64,000 nt of DNA from Flectonema sp. DT1601. Lineage: Eukaryota; Euglenozoa; Diplonemea; Diplonemida; Diplonemidae. The stretch lies in contig OZ025813.1 in NCBI GenBank assembly GCA_964019425.1, positions 620,001 to 684,000 of the forward strand, read 5' to 3'. The translations under genes and the position numbers were made by a program. Numbering within the stretch: the first letter of the stretch is position 1; the number at the start of each line of letters is the position of its first letter. Shown one piece after another: positions 53,837-64,000 of this stretch. Under the pieces are notes generated by a model, which saw only the letters and a list, made by a program, of their open reading frames with translations, had not been told where the DNA came from and made no database searches.

Positions 53837-53938
53837 GGCAGCAAATTGCACTTTCGGTGCACGTTAAAAGGTACAGCATCCTTTTATAAGGAATTGTTGC
53901 ACGACACAAGTCGTATTGCGACATTGTCGCTTGGCTGC
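53837..53938 (+). ncRNA. Candidate structured RNA, multi-stem junction
   Basis: Between an outer pairing GCAGC (53838-53842) / GCTGC (53934-53938) lie four consecutive hairpins: GCAC-TTTCG-GTGC, AAAAGG...CCTTTT, ACGAC-ACAA-GTCGT and GCGAC-ATT-GTCGC. No reading frame covers it. The stems are short and the call rests on their number and nesting. Family unknown; it is neither tRNA nor 5S by inspection. Confidence 0.35.
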
Positions 53939-55913
53939 AACTTTACTTTATGTTAAGGTTCTATACTATTTTTATTATCCAGTGCTTCAGTGTTTCTGGG
54001 TGATCTTTTTTTTTCTTCTTTTCTCTCTTTTTCTTTCTTTCTTTCTTTCTTTCTTTTTTTGGTTAATGCGATCTTAGCGTGTAATTAGGTAGGCTCGTTG
54101 GAAAATCGCACGCACGCGTTATGTTGTCCTGAACACAAATTTAACTTAAAAAGCCTCGCGGGACTGGGAAGGTACTGTGATATGGAAATATGGATTCTGA
54201 AGGACTGTTCATCGTGTGTGGCATTATTCAAAAAAAAAAAAAAAGAATTATAGAAAACCTTTTGTTTTTCTTTTTGCAGCTCAGATCCCTTGGTCTGATA
54301 TTGTCTCGTGCTTACAACAAAATAATCTTCTGGAAAGTGGACCCTCGAAGGGAACTGATTTAACTGGTTTGCCGACTTCCCTTATTTACATTGTTCTGTC
54401 GGCCTGTCGGCCAGGGACTTTTTTAGAGACCTACTACAGTTGTTGGTACGACCTGATGCAAGAGAAGAGATCTCCCCTGTCTTTTCTATGTTTACTAATA
54501 TTACGGTGTTGACATCATTGAGGAGATGTTCTGTTCTCTTTGAGTCCATCAAACTAATACTCGGCGTCACCTTACTTCTGTAGGCCTGACTCGTAGTTGG
54601 GCAGAGCAATGTTTCACAGGCTGAAGAAAATCTCAAAAAAGCTATATAGTGATTCCTAGTTGTTCTCCGTGTGCAGTTATTCTCAACTACTCCTCCATGG
54701 CTTTTCACAGTCAGTGACTATTTAATGAAACTAACTCCATGGAGCGGTACTCTTGTTGTGTATTTTGAAGATTTTCTTTAAGGCGTGCTTGCTATACTCC
54801 GTGGGAATGAACTCTTTTAATGGAAATAACTCCTCAGCTGTTGTTGGAATATCGAGAGTGAGTACTTCTCTCAAGCTAATATGTTAATACGTGAGAGAAT
54901 GTGATTCCCGCAACTTATAATATCAATTTGATTTGTTGTTTCTGTCTGTTTGAATGTTCTCACTTGGTAACCAACGTGAAATACTTTGCTTTGCAGATTT
55001 ATGATAAAATGATGGAATATTATTATTACTGTCAGTTCCTCTGTTGCTGTGAGTTATCCTCTATGGAGTACTCATAATCAAGAGCAACGTTTGAGTTAAT
55101 AATTTACTAATGAAACTAATAAAAAGGTCAGATCCATTTTTTCCCCTATTTTTTTCTTAAAAAAAAAATTTATTTTACAATAAACTCATACAACTTTACT
55201 GACCGAAGTTGACAAGCTGGATTTGTGTTATCGACGTTTTCTTGGAGTGATATGGAACAGGAGAAGCGATCCATGTCTCTTTGTTAAAAAACTAGAATGA
55301 GGTCCCCAGACTTGATTCCGAACAAATGTGATGATTTCTTTCTTTTCACCCCCCCCAATTCTCTGGTAGTTTATTTAAAGCATGCGATTTTGTGTGGACA
55401 GAATCCAGTTATAATGATTCATGTCTAATTTGTTGCGTGCTAACCCCCCTTGATTTATTTATCCAAGTCCCCCCAAGTTGTCATCATGACAAACTAATAT
55501 TCTAACTCTTAATGTTTAAAATTACTTTTCTTGAATGCCACTATTGCTACTAACTCCCGCTTACGATCTTATGTGTAAAGGTTATCTCGTGGTTTTTGAA
55601 TGATTTATTTTCGGACCGTGTGCGCGAATAAAAGTTATTCTGCACCGCTTTTTTTTTTCTTCTCCCTCCTTCCTTTTTCTCTCCCTTTTTCTTTTTTTTC
55701 CCCTACGGATCTGATTAGGTGATCTTCTTTTTTATATATTAATTGTATTTTTTAAAGCTATTTTTTTTTATAAAGTTTTGTTATTCAAACAGCAGACAAT
55801 AAACTATGATGCTATGACTGGAATCAGAGGACGGCGGAGAAACTCCATCGTCGGGAATCATCGATGATGCCATTTATTACATACCCATAACTTATATCAG
55901 AGGCAACACAACA

Positions 55914-58900
55914 ATGAAATTGCTTTGGGCAGCTGCCTTCGCAGCTGCTACGCTGGCGATGGCGTCGGTGGATGATTTAATCGTTAGCGAAGTTGGTGTT
56001 TCAGGAAGAGACGTGAGAACGCTAGCAGTATGCCAACAAGGATGTTATGGTAATGGTGTGTGTGGTGCTAGTGGATGTGAATGTTATGAAAATGCTAACA
56101 GAGGCTACTGGGATAAAGCTTCAAGTTGTTCAACATGCTCCGAAGGCTTCAGCGGACTCAATTGCAAAAACGAGTGTCCAGGAGGATCCTGCAACCAATG
56201 CAGCGGTCACGGAACCTGCTTTGACGGCGTCACTGGAAACGGTACCTGTTTATGTGATGTATATTGGGTAGGCGATGCATGTGATGAATGTAATTCAGGA
56301 TTCTTTTCACCAGATTGTACTTCAGAGTGTGATGGTGGAGCAGCAACTCCTTGTAATGGTAAGGGAACATGTTTTGATGGACCATCAGGTAACGGTACTT
56401 GTGATTGTATTGGTAACGCTCTAGATGGTTATTTAGGATGGCAATCAGCATGTCTTGATTGTGACGACAGTCATTATGGAGCTCAATGTAAGTCAGAGTG
56501 TATTGGAGGGGCTGGTAACGCCTGTTCAGGTCACGGTCGATGCAACTCAGGTCGTACTGGTGATGGTAGCTGTGATTGCAGTACTGGATGGACATCACAA
56601 GATTGTAGTGTTCAGTGTCCAGGTTCTACTGATGCATATGTTTGTGGTGGTAAGGGAACCTGTACAACTGACGGTAAATGTATTTGTGAATCTTCAAACT
56701 ACAAACAACCAGGATGTGACAACTGTATCGATGGCTTCACTGGACCCAACTGTGACGAGCGTTGTCCAGTTAATAATCTAAACCAACCCTGCAGTAATAA
56801 TGGAATCTGTAACAGAGATAAAACCTGTTCATGTTTTGAAGGTTACTCTCACGATCCTTCAAGTGCTGTTCGCGGATGTCAATTAGCCTGTCCCTCAAAG
56901 ATTCCAGGAGGAGTACCATGTTCACAAAATGGAAAGTGTAATTCCGACACAGCACAATGTGAATGTTACCAATCTGCTTCATTAGGATACTGGTCAGGAG
57001 CTTCTTGTGATATTTGTACAACAGGTTACTCAGGTAGCCCTTCAGTAGTATCAAAAGGTTGTCGTTTAATATGCCCAAGAGGACCTGGAAATACAATCTG
57101 TTCTAATAAGGGAACCTGTTTAGAAGGGAAGTGTTTCTGTGATCAACCATATTGTGGAAATACCTGTCAGACTACCACAGGATGCTCTAATTGTCCTGTT
57201 GGTAAGTGGTCAACAATTGGTCAAATGCCACAGTGTAATAAAGACTGCCCCACATCACTGGGTCAAAGTTGCTCTGGTCATGGTCGTTGTACGGAAACGT
57301 TTACAATCCCGATGGGTGAAACATCTCAATGTACGTGTGATATTGGTTATGGAGGAATCGATTGCAGTGCCCGATGTGCTAATGACTGCTCTGGTCCAGG
57401 TAAAGGATATTGTGATTTAACTACCGTCACATGTATATGTGAACCGGGTTATGCTGGTGGCGATTGCGGTTTAAAATGCCCAGTCGACAGCCAGAATCGT
57501 ATTTGTGGCGGTCTCAGTACCTGCAACGCCGTAACCGGGTTTTGTGATTGCAAAGACTGCGAAGTCCCAACAGCAACTGGATGCGCAAAAGGGAACATAG
57601 TCGGAGCAACTTGCTCAGCTTGTGACTGCACAGCAGTATTAAATAATGGAACACTCGCTGCTACTGGAACATGCAACCCAGCTGATGGCTCCTGCAGCTG
57701 CTTCAGTAGCTGGTCAGGTGCAAACTGTGATGAGTGTGCATCTGGGTTCTTTGGAGAGTTCTGTGATATTCCTTGTGGTACTATTAGTAATGGACAAAGA
57801 ACAGGAACTACTCAGGGTAGAAAGTGTAAATGTATCCAAAACTGGGCAGCTGAAAACTGCACAATTATGTGTCCAGGCTACCCAAGTAATGTATGCAATG
57901 GAGGAACTTGTAATTGGGGAGCTGACTCTGATGGAAGTTGTTCTTGTCCAAGTGGATTATATGGAAGTGATTGCACTGTACCTTGTGACCAGGCAAAGTG
58001 TCAGCATCTTAAGAACTGGATGTGTGCTGCGAATGGTGACTGTGCATGCCTCGACAAACAACTACAAGGCCACTGGGCAATGGAAGTAAATTCATCAACA
58101 TGTGAGACCTGTAAAGAAGGATGGTGGGGAGCAGACTGTGACGCTCCATGTGACTGCAGTACTCACGGAACATGTGATCGTTTTAAAGGAGAGCCATGTG
58201 TCTGTTATTCTGATTCTACAAATGGGTATTGGGATGGAACTCATTGTGAGAAGTGTGCTGACGGAAGAGTTGGTCTCCTCTGCACAGGCATTCAAGTAGC
58301 AATCACCAGAACCAATACCATCGATGCTAAAACAACAGTTAAAAATCAAAAGGCACTTCTTGCAGATGAAGAACATGGATATATCTACACAGGTGGTAAT
58401 CCTCTAGTCGCTATGTCTCTACGTGTTGAATCTGGGGCCAAGGGATCATTTCCTCGACTGTCAGCATCATCACAGAATAATTTAGGTTGTCAAAAGCAAT
58501 CTCCAGGAGAAGCATTCTACCTCTTCACTGAAGGACAAGAATTGTTTATATTATTACAAGGAGAGAATCGCTGTCCTGGACCACGTCTTATGAAGATGCC
58601 GAGAGACCACTCATCTGGCAAAGTTAACTTTTCCATGGCAGCAGAAGTCGATGTGACATCATGGAATGTGAATGGCGACTTAACTGATGCAAAGATTATT
58701 GCAGCAGACTACAATGAAGGTGTTCTTGGATTACTTTTATTAAAGAATACAACATACTACATGAGGTCAACAGGTATCCCCACTCCAGGTATTTCTTGTG
58801 GGATGCAAATTCCATGGATGCTGTCTGCTACTTCGATTACAGTAGCTCCACAAGACCCAACAAAACCAGACTTATACATCTCTGGTACGGCATTAAATGG

Positions 58901-61900
58901 AAAGTGGACTATCTTAAAAATTGACAACTCTGGAGCACTTTCATGCAGTCCATCACTTTGGAACAGTAGAACTCACTATGTTGGTGCTCCGTGTGATATA
59001 GCTGACTGTGATATAGCTTCGGTTGTTAAGTATCACAAGGGTGGATTACTTGTTTCAGTGGAAGGCATTCGTGGTACTGGTTTGGCAAAATTTGAGCTGT
59101 GCTCTGCCTTACCATGTTTTACTTATGCTATTCAGCTTACGACTGTTACGGAGAGAGCCACAGCTATAGCGGTTGATGAGTTTATTGATGTTGCGTACTT
59201 AGCATATGGTAAAATAGGACAACCATCGCGTCTTTCGAAATTTTCATTCACAGACAATGCGAATGGTAAGAATCATCCTGTCTTGTATGGAGAGTTAGAC
59301 TTAACGTGGTCGATTACAAGTGTTGGATTCTCACCAGAAACAATTACTGCACTGTACCCAGCACCAACTTGGAGAGTATTGTATGGACTGACATCAGGAA
59401 ATACTGCTTTACGTGTGATTCCATTCTTGCTGTATGAAGTTTCAAAAGTATATCCACCCGTCAGTGATACAAAGGGTGGTACTCCTGTAACAATAACCGG
59501 AAATGGATTTAGAAAAATCGATTATATCGGACCTGAAGTTGGTCCATATCAAATGGTTTGTAGGGCTGGTGATAACGAACTATTTAAACCAGCGACATTT
59601 ATAAATACAACCACATTGGAATGTGAGACTGGAGCTATCAGCAGCAATAGTGAAATTAGTTGTGTTGGTGATCCTCTTGAAGTTTCAATGTATGAAACTT
59701 CAAGTACATTTACTGACAATGATATAAAGGTTCTCAGAGTACATTCTGGATCAATAACAAAAACAATACCACAAAAAGGATATCACACTGGAAAACAACG
59801 ATCTGGTGACGACATTGTAGTAACTGTTACTGGTTATGGATTTCAACTTAACTGCGCTGAGTGTATTCGATGCAAGTTTTACGATTCGTCGTCTCCACCG
59901 GAAGTGTTCTACGTTTCTGGTTCTAATGATGTTACTTACATATCACCGTATGAAATAAGATGTAGACAACCAGGTACTGTTGACGGTGTGACAAAACCAT
60001 CAGTTGACCCAAGTTTCATTGACGTGACTCTCGATGGATCTGTATTCTCTGGTAGTCCTGTTCCATACACGATTGTTGGACAAGCTAGTTATCTCATCAC
60101 GAACAGTACTAAAATGGATTTAAGAGCAGCAAAAGTGATGCGATTGCCTTCAATTCAAGTTACCGTTGTTGATGACAATGGACATGCTCTTGATGAAGCA
60201 GACTCGTTTAATAGATTAGTAAAGATTGAAATATTGAAATACACAAGTAGATCCGACAACAGGGAAAAAGATGAAATCTTAACACCAACTGGAATGACCA
60301 CGCTATCGAGTATACCTGGAAGCTGTACGACAACTGATGGTGTTTGTTTATTATCGGGAGTTGATGTTTCAGAACCAGTAACAGGTGAGATCAACTTATC
60401 ATTCGAAACTACTGACATCCAGAAGACTTACCGATCTGCGGCAGTCTTACAAAGTGCCAGCTGGTCGACTGCAGTTCAGCTATTCGTCAATGAAGGTATT
60501 CCAACAGGTATAAAAATCAAAGTCCAACCATCACCTAAGATCCCAGCTGACAGCCTCCTACCTGTCCAGCCACAAGTAATCCTCGCAGATGAAATGGGTA
60601 ATTTTATTGTGAGTTACATTGGAGGTTTGCAAACATCTGCGAAGTCTTTTTACTCCAAGTCTGTTCTATTGGTCAGTCACGATGGTGGACTTACAAAGAC
60701 TGAAGCAGTTCCCCCTCAAGTGTTCTTCAGCACAAAATCGAATAATGCACTTCAGAGTGGGCTCATGAAATTCTCAGGAATGGACATTCCTGCTAGATTT
60801 GGAACAACGTATTATTTAAATTTCACTGTTAGAGATCAACCTTTACTTGGTTCTGTGTTGTCAGAACCGATGGAAAGAGTGTCGTGTTCGATATATGAAT
60901 TTGCCTTAACAAACACAACTACATGTGCACCATGTCCAACACCAGGTGCTCGTTGTAATGGATCAGAGATAGTATTGACCCTACCAGGCTACTGGAGAGC
61001 TAGTGAGAACAGTACAAAGTTTTACAAGTGTACAGACTCATCAGTCTGTCTAGGAGGACTAGCAGCTGCTCAAGTATGTGCTGTTGGAACTACGGGAACA
61101 CTTTGCTCAGTTTGTCAACAGGGTTTCGGAAAGAATCCTTCCGGAGGATGCACCGAATGTGGTTCTGAAGGAGCTAATTTAGCCTTCGTCATATTAGCAT
61201 TCCTTGGAGTACTAATTGGTCTTATTATATGGATTGTTGTTACACTTGGGAAAACAGTCGACAGAGCTCACACAATTATAAGTAGAATCTTGGTATCGCA
61301 TCTTCAAGCAAGCGCAGTTGGTGAATTTTCAGAAAATTGGTCACAATTTACAAAAGACACCCTCAACATGCAGGGCCAGTCCTCAAGTTTATCATTCTCT
61401 GGTTTTGCATCTCTAGACTGTTTGTTGAGAAACGCAGGTTACAGTTACTACCATTACTTTACTGGGTATATGTGTTTACCAGCATTGCCGTTGATTATTG
61501 CATTTGCTGTTTATGCTTTTATTGTGATTAGGAGAACGACTAAACCGTCATTGTTGGAATCGAAGACAGAAGATCCTCTCCAAGATGAGAATGGTGAATT
61601 GTCAAAGGAAGATCTCGAGGAGGAAGCTCCCAGTAATAATATTTATACTTATAAGTTTCCTCAAGTGTTGTTGACTACGTATTCTGTTTGTTTATTCGTA
61701 ATGTATCCAACATTGATTAATCAAGCAGCTGTTATGTTGCGGTGTTCAAAATTTAGTGAAGAAACTGTATCTGTGAACCCGTCAACAAGTAAAGCAGAGT
61801 ATACCCTGCATAGTTCAAAACAATATCTAGCTATTGATCACAGTATTGATTGTGACACGTCAAAGTATGATCGTTATAGAATGTTGGCAACTGTCTTTCT

Positions 61901-63020
61901 TGTTGGTTACGGTCTCGGAATCCCGCTTGCTTTCATTGGATTTGTTCGCTGGACTTGGAAAAAACGAGGATACGATAAGACGTATGTCATGTTCATATTC
62001 TTATTGGGAGGTTTCCAGTGTAAAACATGGTTCTGGCAAGCTGTAATCATGTGTCGAAAATTGGCTCTTGGTTTGATTGCAGTTTTTATAAGTGGAAAAG
62101 ATGATTCAGACAAAAGCAACGATTCCCTTCAATCATACGTTGCTATATGGGTTATTACTGCTAGTTTAGTACTACAAGTCTGGGTAAAGCCTTACGTAGA
62201 GGATGGAACTGCTCCGTACAACAAATTAGAAGCTCTCTCTCTGGGAGTTATTGCTTTTACTCTAAATATCGGATTGTTGTATTCTTGGGAAGAGATGCCA
62301 GGAGCCTTGAAGAATTGTGTCACAGTAGTACTCGCAATCGTAACCTTTACAACTCTTGGAATATTCTTATACTATATTTTGAAATCTGTAAAACCTCTCA
62401 TTGCTGACTTTCTTGACAAGGATGGAGATGGTAAGGTAACAATGAGAGATATGAAACTTTGGTTGAAATTAGAATCAATCACTAAGGAGGAAGTCAGGCA
62501 AAATAAAATAAAAACAAGACGTGCGAAAAAACAACTAAAAAGCGGAGGATCAAACTCAGAAGGCTACACAGCCTCAGAGGGATCGTACAGAGCAGGGGAA
62601 GCATTTGAAAACACTGAAGGTTATGATAACAGTCTCAGGTCGGATGAGTCGCCTGAGTACAGTCCACCTAATGTAAGGGACAGACAGATGTCAGCATCTC
62701 CAATGCCTAGTCTTGGTCGTGAGAACAGTCAACTTCTTGGTCGTGAAAACAGCCAACTTCTTGGTCGTGAAAACAGCCAACTTCTTGGTCGTGAAAACAG
62801 TCAGGTTCTGGGTCGTGAGAACAGCCAACTTCTGGGTCGTGAAAACAGTCAGGTTCTTGGAGCATCATTTGGTGGAAACAGGCCCGTCCGACCAAAGAGA
62901 CGAGCATTAGGAAATAGCATGAATGAAGAAGAGTTTGTTAGAATTCGTCTACAGGATTCTCAAGAAAGTCCTCGAAATAGTTTTGGTCGTGGTGAGAGGA
63001 AATATTCAGTTTTAAAGTAA
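55914..63020 (+). CDS. Giant EGF/IPT receptor-like protein with polytopic C-terminus and EF-hand (2368 residues)
   Basis: A signal peptide (MKLLWAAAFAAATLAMAS) leads into about 750 residues of Cys-rich EGF-like repeats with the CSGHGxC / CxCxxGW pattern. Residues of about 800-1170 form a beta-rich, possibly propeller, region. IPT/TIG-like domains start near 1176 (YPPVSDTKGGTPVTITGNGF) and 1280. A Cys-rich juxtamembrane block (CAPCPTPGARC, near 1665) precedes the first span, LAFVILAFLGVLIGLIIWIV (about 1756), and several more spans to about 2150, with the WVKPYVEDGTAPYNKLE motif typical of TRP-like protist receptors. A canonical EF-hand loop, DKDGDGKVTMRD, occupies 2168-2179. The tail carries seven LGRENSQ-type octads. 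I infer an adhesion or matrix sensor with calcium-responsive cytosolic tail. Single exon. Confidence 0.88.
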   Translation: MKLLWAAAFAAATLAMASVDDLIVSEVGVSGRDVRTLAVCQQGCYGNGVCGASGCECYENANRGYWDKASSCSTCSEGFSGLNCKNECPGGSCNQCSGHGTCFDGVTGNGTCLCDVYWVGDACDECNSGFFSPDCTSECDGGAATPCNGKGTCFDGPSGNGTCDCIGNALDGYLGWQSACLDCDDSHYGAQCKSECIGGAGNACSGHGRCNSGRTGDGSCDCSTGWTSQDCSVQCPGSTDAYVCGGKGTCTTDGKCICESSNYKQPGCDNCIDGFTGPNCDERCPVNNLNQPCSNNGICNRDKTCSCFEGYSHDPSSAVRGCQLACPSKIPGGVPCSQNGKCNSDTAQCECYQSASLGYWSGASCDICTTGYSGSPSVVSKGCRLICPRGPGNTICSNKGTCLEGKCFCDQPYCGNTCQTTTGCSNCPVGKWSTIGQMPQCNKDCPTSLGQSCSGHGRCTETFTIPMGETSQCTCDIGYGGIDCSARCANDCSGPGKGYCDLTTVTCICEPGYAGGDCGLKCPVDSQNRICGGLSTCNAVTGFCDCKDCEVPTATGCAKGNIVGATCSACDCTAVLNNGTLAATGTCNPADGSCSCFSSWSGANCDECASGFFGEFCDIPCGTISNGQRTGTTQGRKCKCIQNWAAENCTIMCPGYPSNVCNGGTCNWGADSDGSCSCPSGLYGSDCTVPCDQAKCQHLKNWMCAANGDCACLDKQLQGHWAMEVNSSTCETCKEGWWGADCDAPCDCSTHGTCDRFKGEPCVCYSDSTNGYWDGTHCEKCADGRVGLLCTGIQVAITRTNTIDAKTTVKNQKALLADEEHGYIYTGGNPLVAMSLRVESGAKGSFPRLSASSQNNLGCQKQSPGEAFYLFTEGQELFILLQGENRCPGPRLMKMPRDHSSGKVNFSMAAEVDVTSWNVNGDLTDAKIIAADYNEGVLGLLLLKNTTYYMRSTGIPTPGISCGMQIPWMLSATSITVAPQDPTKPDLYISGTALNGKWTILKIDNSGALSCSPSLWNSRTHYVGAPCDIADCDIASVVKYHKGGLLVSVEGIRGTGLAKFELCSALPCFTYAIQLTTVTERATAIAVDEFIDVAYLAYGKIGQPSRLSKFSFTDNANGKNHPVLYGELDLTWSITSVGFSPETITALYPAPTWRVLYGLTSGNTALRVIPFLLYEVSKVYPPVSDTKGGTPVTITGNGFRKIDYIGPEVGPYQMVCRAGDNELFKPATFINTTTLECETGAISSNSEISCVGDPLEVSMYETSSTFTDNDIKVLRVHSGSITKTIPQKGYHTGKQRSGDDIVVTVTGYGFQLNCAECIRCKFYDSSSPPEVFYVSGSNDVTYISPYEIRCRQPGTVDGVTKPSVDPSFIDVTLDGSVFSGSPVPYTIVGQASYLITNSTKMDLRAAKVMRLPSIQVTVVDDNGHALDEADSFNRLVKIEILKYTSRSDNREKDEILTPTGMTTLSSIPGSCTTTDGVCLLSGVDVSEPVTGEINLSFETTDIQKTYRSAAVLQSASWSTAVQLFVNEGIPTGIKIKVQPSPKIPADSLLPVQPQVILADEMGNFIVSYIGGLQTSAKSFYSKSVLLVSHDGGLTKTEAVPPQVFFSTKSNNALQSGLMKFSGMDIPARFGTTYYLNFTVRDQPLLGSVLSEPMERVSCSIYEFALTNTTTCAPCPTPGARCNGSEIVLTLPGYWRASENSTKFYKCTDSSVCLGGLAAAQVCAVGTTGTLCSVCQQGFGKNPSGGCTECGSEGANLAFVILAFLGVLIGLIIWIVVTLGKTVDRAHTIISRILVSHLQASAVGEFSENWSQFTKDTLNMQGQSSSLSFSGFASLDCLLRNAGYSYYHYFTGYMCLPALPLIIAFAVYAFIVIRRTTKPSLLESKTEDPLQDENGELSKEDLEEEAPSNNIYTYKFPQVLLTTYSVCLFVMYPTLINQAAVMLRCSKFSEETVSVNPSTSKAEYTLHSSKQYLAIDHSIDCDTSKYDRYRMLATVFLVGYGLGIPLAFIGFVRWTWKKRGYDKTYVMFIFLLGGFQCKTWFWQAVIMCRKLALGLIAVFISGKDDSDKSNDSLQSYVAIWVITASLVLQVWVKPYVEDGTAPYNKLEALSLGVIAFTLNIGLLYSWEEMPGALKNCVTVVLAIVTFTTLGIFLYYILKSVKPLIADFLDKDGDGKVTMRDMKLWLKLESITKEEVRQNKIKTRRAKKQLKSGGSNSEGYTASEGSYRAGEAFENTEGYDNSLRSDESPEYSPPNVRDRQMSASPMPSLGRENSQLLGRENSQLLGRENSQLLGRENSQVLGRENSQLLGRENSQVLGASFGGNRPVRPKRRALGNSMNEEEFVRIRLQDSQESPRNSFGRGERKYSVLK
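62710..62865 (+). repeat. 24-bp in-frame repeat encoding LGRENSQ(L/V) octads
   Basis: Seven near-identical units encode LGRENSQL or LGRENSQV in the cytosolic tail of the EGF protein. Each carries one Ser after Asn and basic Arg two residues before, a possible repeated phosphorylation or docking site. Silent differences between units are few, so the expansion is recent. Confidence 0.95.
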
Positions 63021-64000
63021 AAAAAAAAAAAAAAAAAAAAACAAATTTACTCCCCTTCTCTATGAAACATACATACGAAATTGCCACAAGCCCAGATAGT
63101 TATGTTGGCTTTTACAGGTTTGCACAAAAAAAGAAGAAGAAAAAAAACCTCCCTTCTCACCGAACATGCATAGAGAGCTGCTTGTCTGTTTCTTTATTTT
63201 TATTCTCATACCTTTCTTGCGCTTAACACGTTTTATCAAAAAAAAAAAAAAAAATAATAATAATAAAGTCTTTAATATGATTAAATTGTCTATTAGAGAA
63301 AAAGTGAAGACATCTCTTATAATGCTTTCACATTCTTTAGTGATGGTTAGTATCTTCGTTATGTACGTTGATTTTAAGTCAGTTGGTCTTTTTTGATTTC
63401 CTGTAGCACATAGAACTCTTTACAACGAATTCATAGTGGGGATGAGATACCAACTTTAGGTATATCGAAGTTCTGAATCTGCCTTCCTCGTAAAATTCAT
63501 TCGGTAGTCTCCGTTGAAACAGTTTAACGTGATGTGTTTTTTTTTTTTTCTTCTCCCCCCCCTTCCCTAGTTGTTTCTGTTTTGTTTATTTTCCTTTTCT
63601 GTTATTCTATATTAAAATATTTATAAGTAGGTAGCGTTAGTTTCTTTTTTTTTTCTTTCTTTTTTTTTCCCACTTCTTTCTCTGTTTCTGTCTAGGTGGG
63701 ATTCTTCAGGTTGTGTTCCCCCCACCTACATGAGAGAGAAAAGTCTAAACAACATCTCGTGGAGGTAATGTTTTTAATAAAAGCCCAACACAGAAATCTG
63801 TAAGTCAAGTTTTTTTGTACCAATAGTTATAAAAAAGAAATAACAAATCATCAAAACGCTTGACCTCTCAATCTAATAGGGCGCTTCAAGAACAACCATG
63901 ACCTTTTTAACCTCACGGTAATCAATATCTGTTTTGACAGGAGTGTGCTCCGATGGTAGAACTAGTAATTTCTTCTTTTAAAAAAAAATATAATGACCAA
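63021..64000. other. 3' flank of the EGF gene
   Basis: An A run starts right after the stop (63020-63041). An A/T-rich region follows, with a perfect 8-bp stem TAGGTGGG / CCCACCTA (63693-63728, loop 20 bases) and pyrimidine tracts at 63541-63560 and 63641-63690. No further gene could be supported before the window ends. Confidence 0.5.

Larger units (their letters stand above)
50674..55913. other. 5.2-kb gene-free interval with C-tracts, repeats and hairpins
   Basis: No credible protein gene. Contents: diverged repeat copies at 51055-51140 and 51190-51300; a three-member family with C-tracts at 51690-51800, 51958-52090 and 52478-52620; recurring CTCGAG motifs (50949, 52373, 52627, 52776, 52897); hairpins at 53491-53541; a multi-stem segment at 53837-53938; a block at 55030-55140 similar to 42998-43100; and an acceptor-like TATCAG ending 13 bases before the next ATG. 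Confidence 0.6.

Noticed and set aside
56047-62910. Other-frame and antisense frames inside the EGF protein gene
   Set aside because: Short, overlapping a well-supported 2368-codon frame, and without independent features.

Overview
This window is nuclear DNA of a microbial eukaryote. Spliceosomal GT-AG introns of 69-151 bases, a cytosolic HSP70 ending in EEVD, a four-domain voltage-gated channel, EMG1, a FAM184-type coiled-coil protein and very large EGF-repeat and PTA-repeat membrane proteins rule out a prokaryote. A/T homopolymers and microsatellites fill the intergenic DNA. All fifteen genes I accept lie on the + strand, and many have an AG preceded by a pyrimidine-rich stretch 10-45 bases before the ATG. 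The HSP70 reads close to kinetoplastid HSP70, the HIT-like protein and the modular surface proteins recall kinetoplastid or bodonid families, and the one-way gene order suits polycistronic transcription with trans-splicing. A flagellate of the Euglenozoa or a wider Discoba lineage is therefore my best guess, but it is an inference.

Layout. 1-6.6 kb is repeat-rich: hairpin-bearing dispersed units, a two-type 9-bp minisatellite, a 117-bp direct repeat, a 469-bp AAT microsatellite and one orphan gene (4197-4919). 6.7-22.2 kb is the compact gene region: HSP70 (2 exons), a coiled-coil/PDZ protein, an N-myristoylation-motif leucine-rich protein, an unknown 484-residue protein, a 684-residue protein with twin CCCH fingers (2 exons), EMG1, a HIT-like protein, a C-terminally anchored membrane protein (3 or 4 exons) and a PDZ protein ending in a CaaX box. 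22.9-31.5 kb is one intronless 2853-residue voltage-gated cation channel. 32.3-35.5 kb is the FAM184-like protein.

36.6-50.7 kb holds two paralogous surface proteins. Their N-terminal propellers are diverged, their stalks are 12-bp PTA repeats, and their membrane modules are identical in protein and differ by only about seven silent changes, which points to gene conversion. They are separated by 5.8 kb, and followed by 5.2 kb, of gene-free DNA rich in hairpins and dispersed repeats. 55.9-63.0 kb encodes a 2368-residue EGF/IPT receptor-like protein with several membrane spans and an EF-hand.

The genes do not form one pathway. The themes are membrane and surface sensing (channel, two PTA proteins, EGF receptor), membrane-tethered scaffolds (PDZ, CaaX and myristoyl proteins) and housekeeping (HSP70, EMG1). 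The items most worth a second look are the converted paralogue pair, the channel's predicted D-D-N-D selectivity ring, and strong hairpin clusters in the gene-free gaps. I saw no retroviral, Polinton-like or other virus-derived element.
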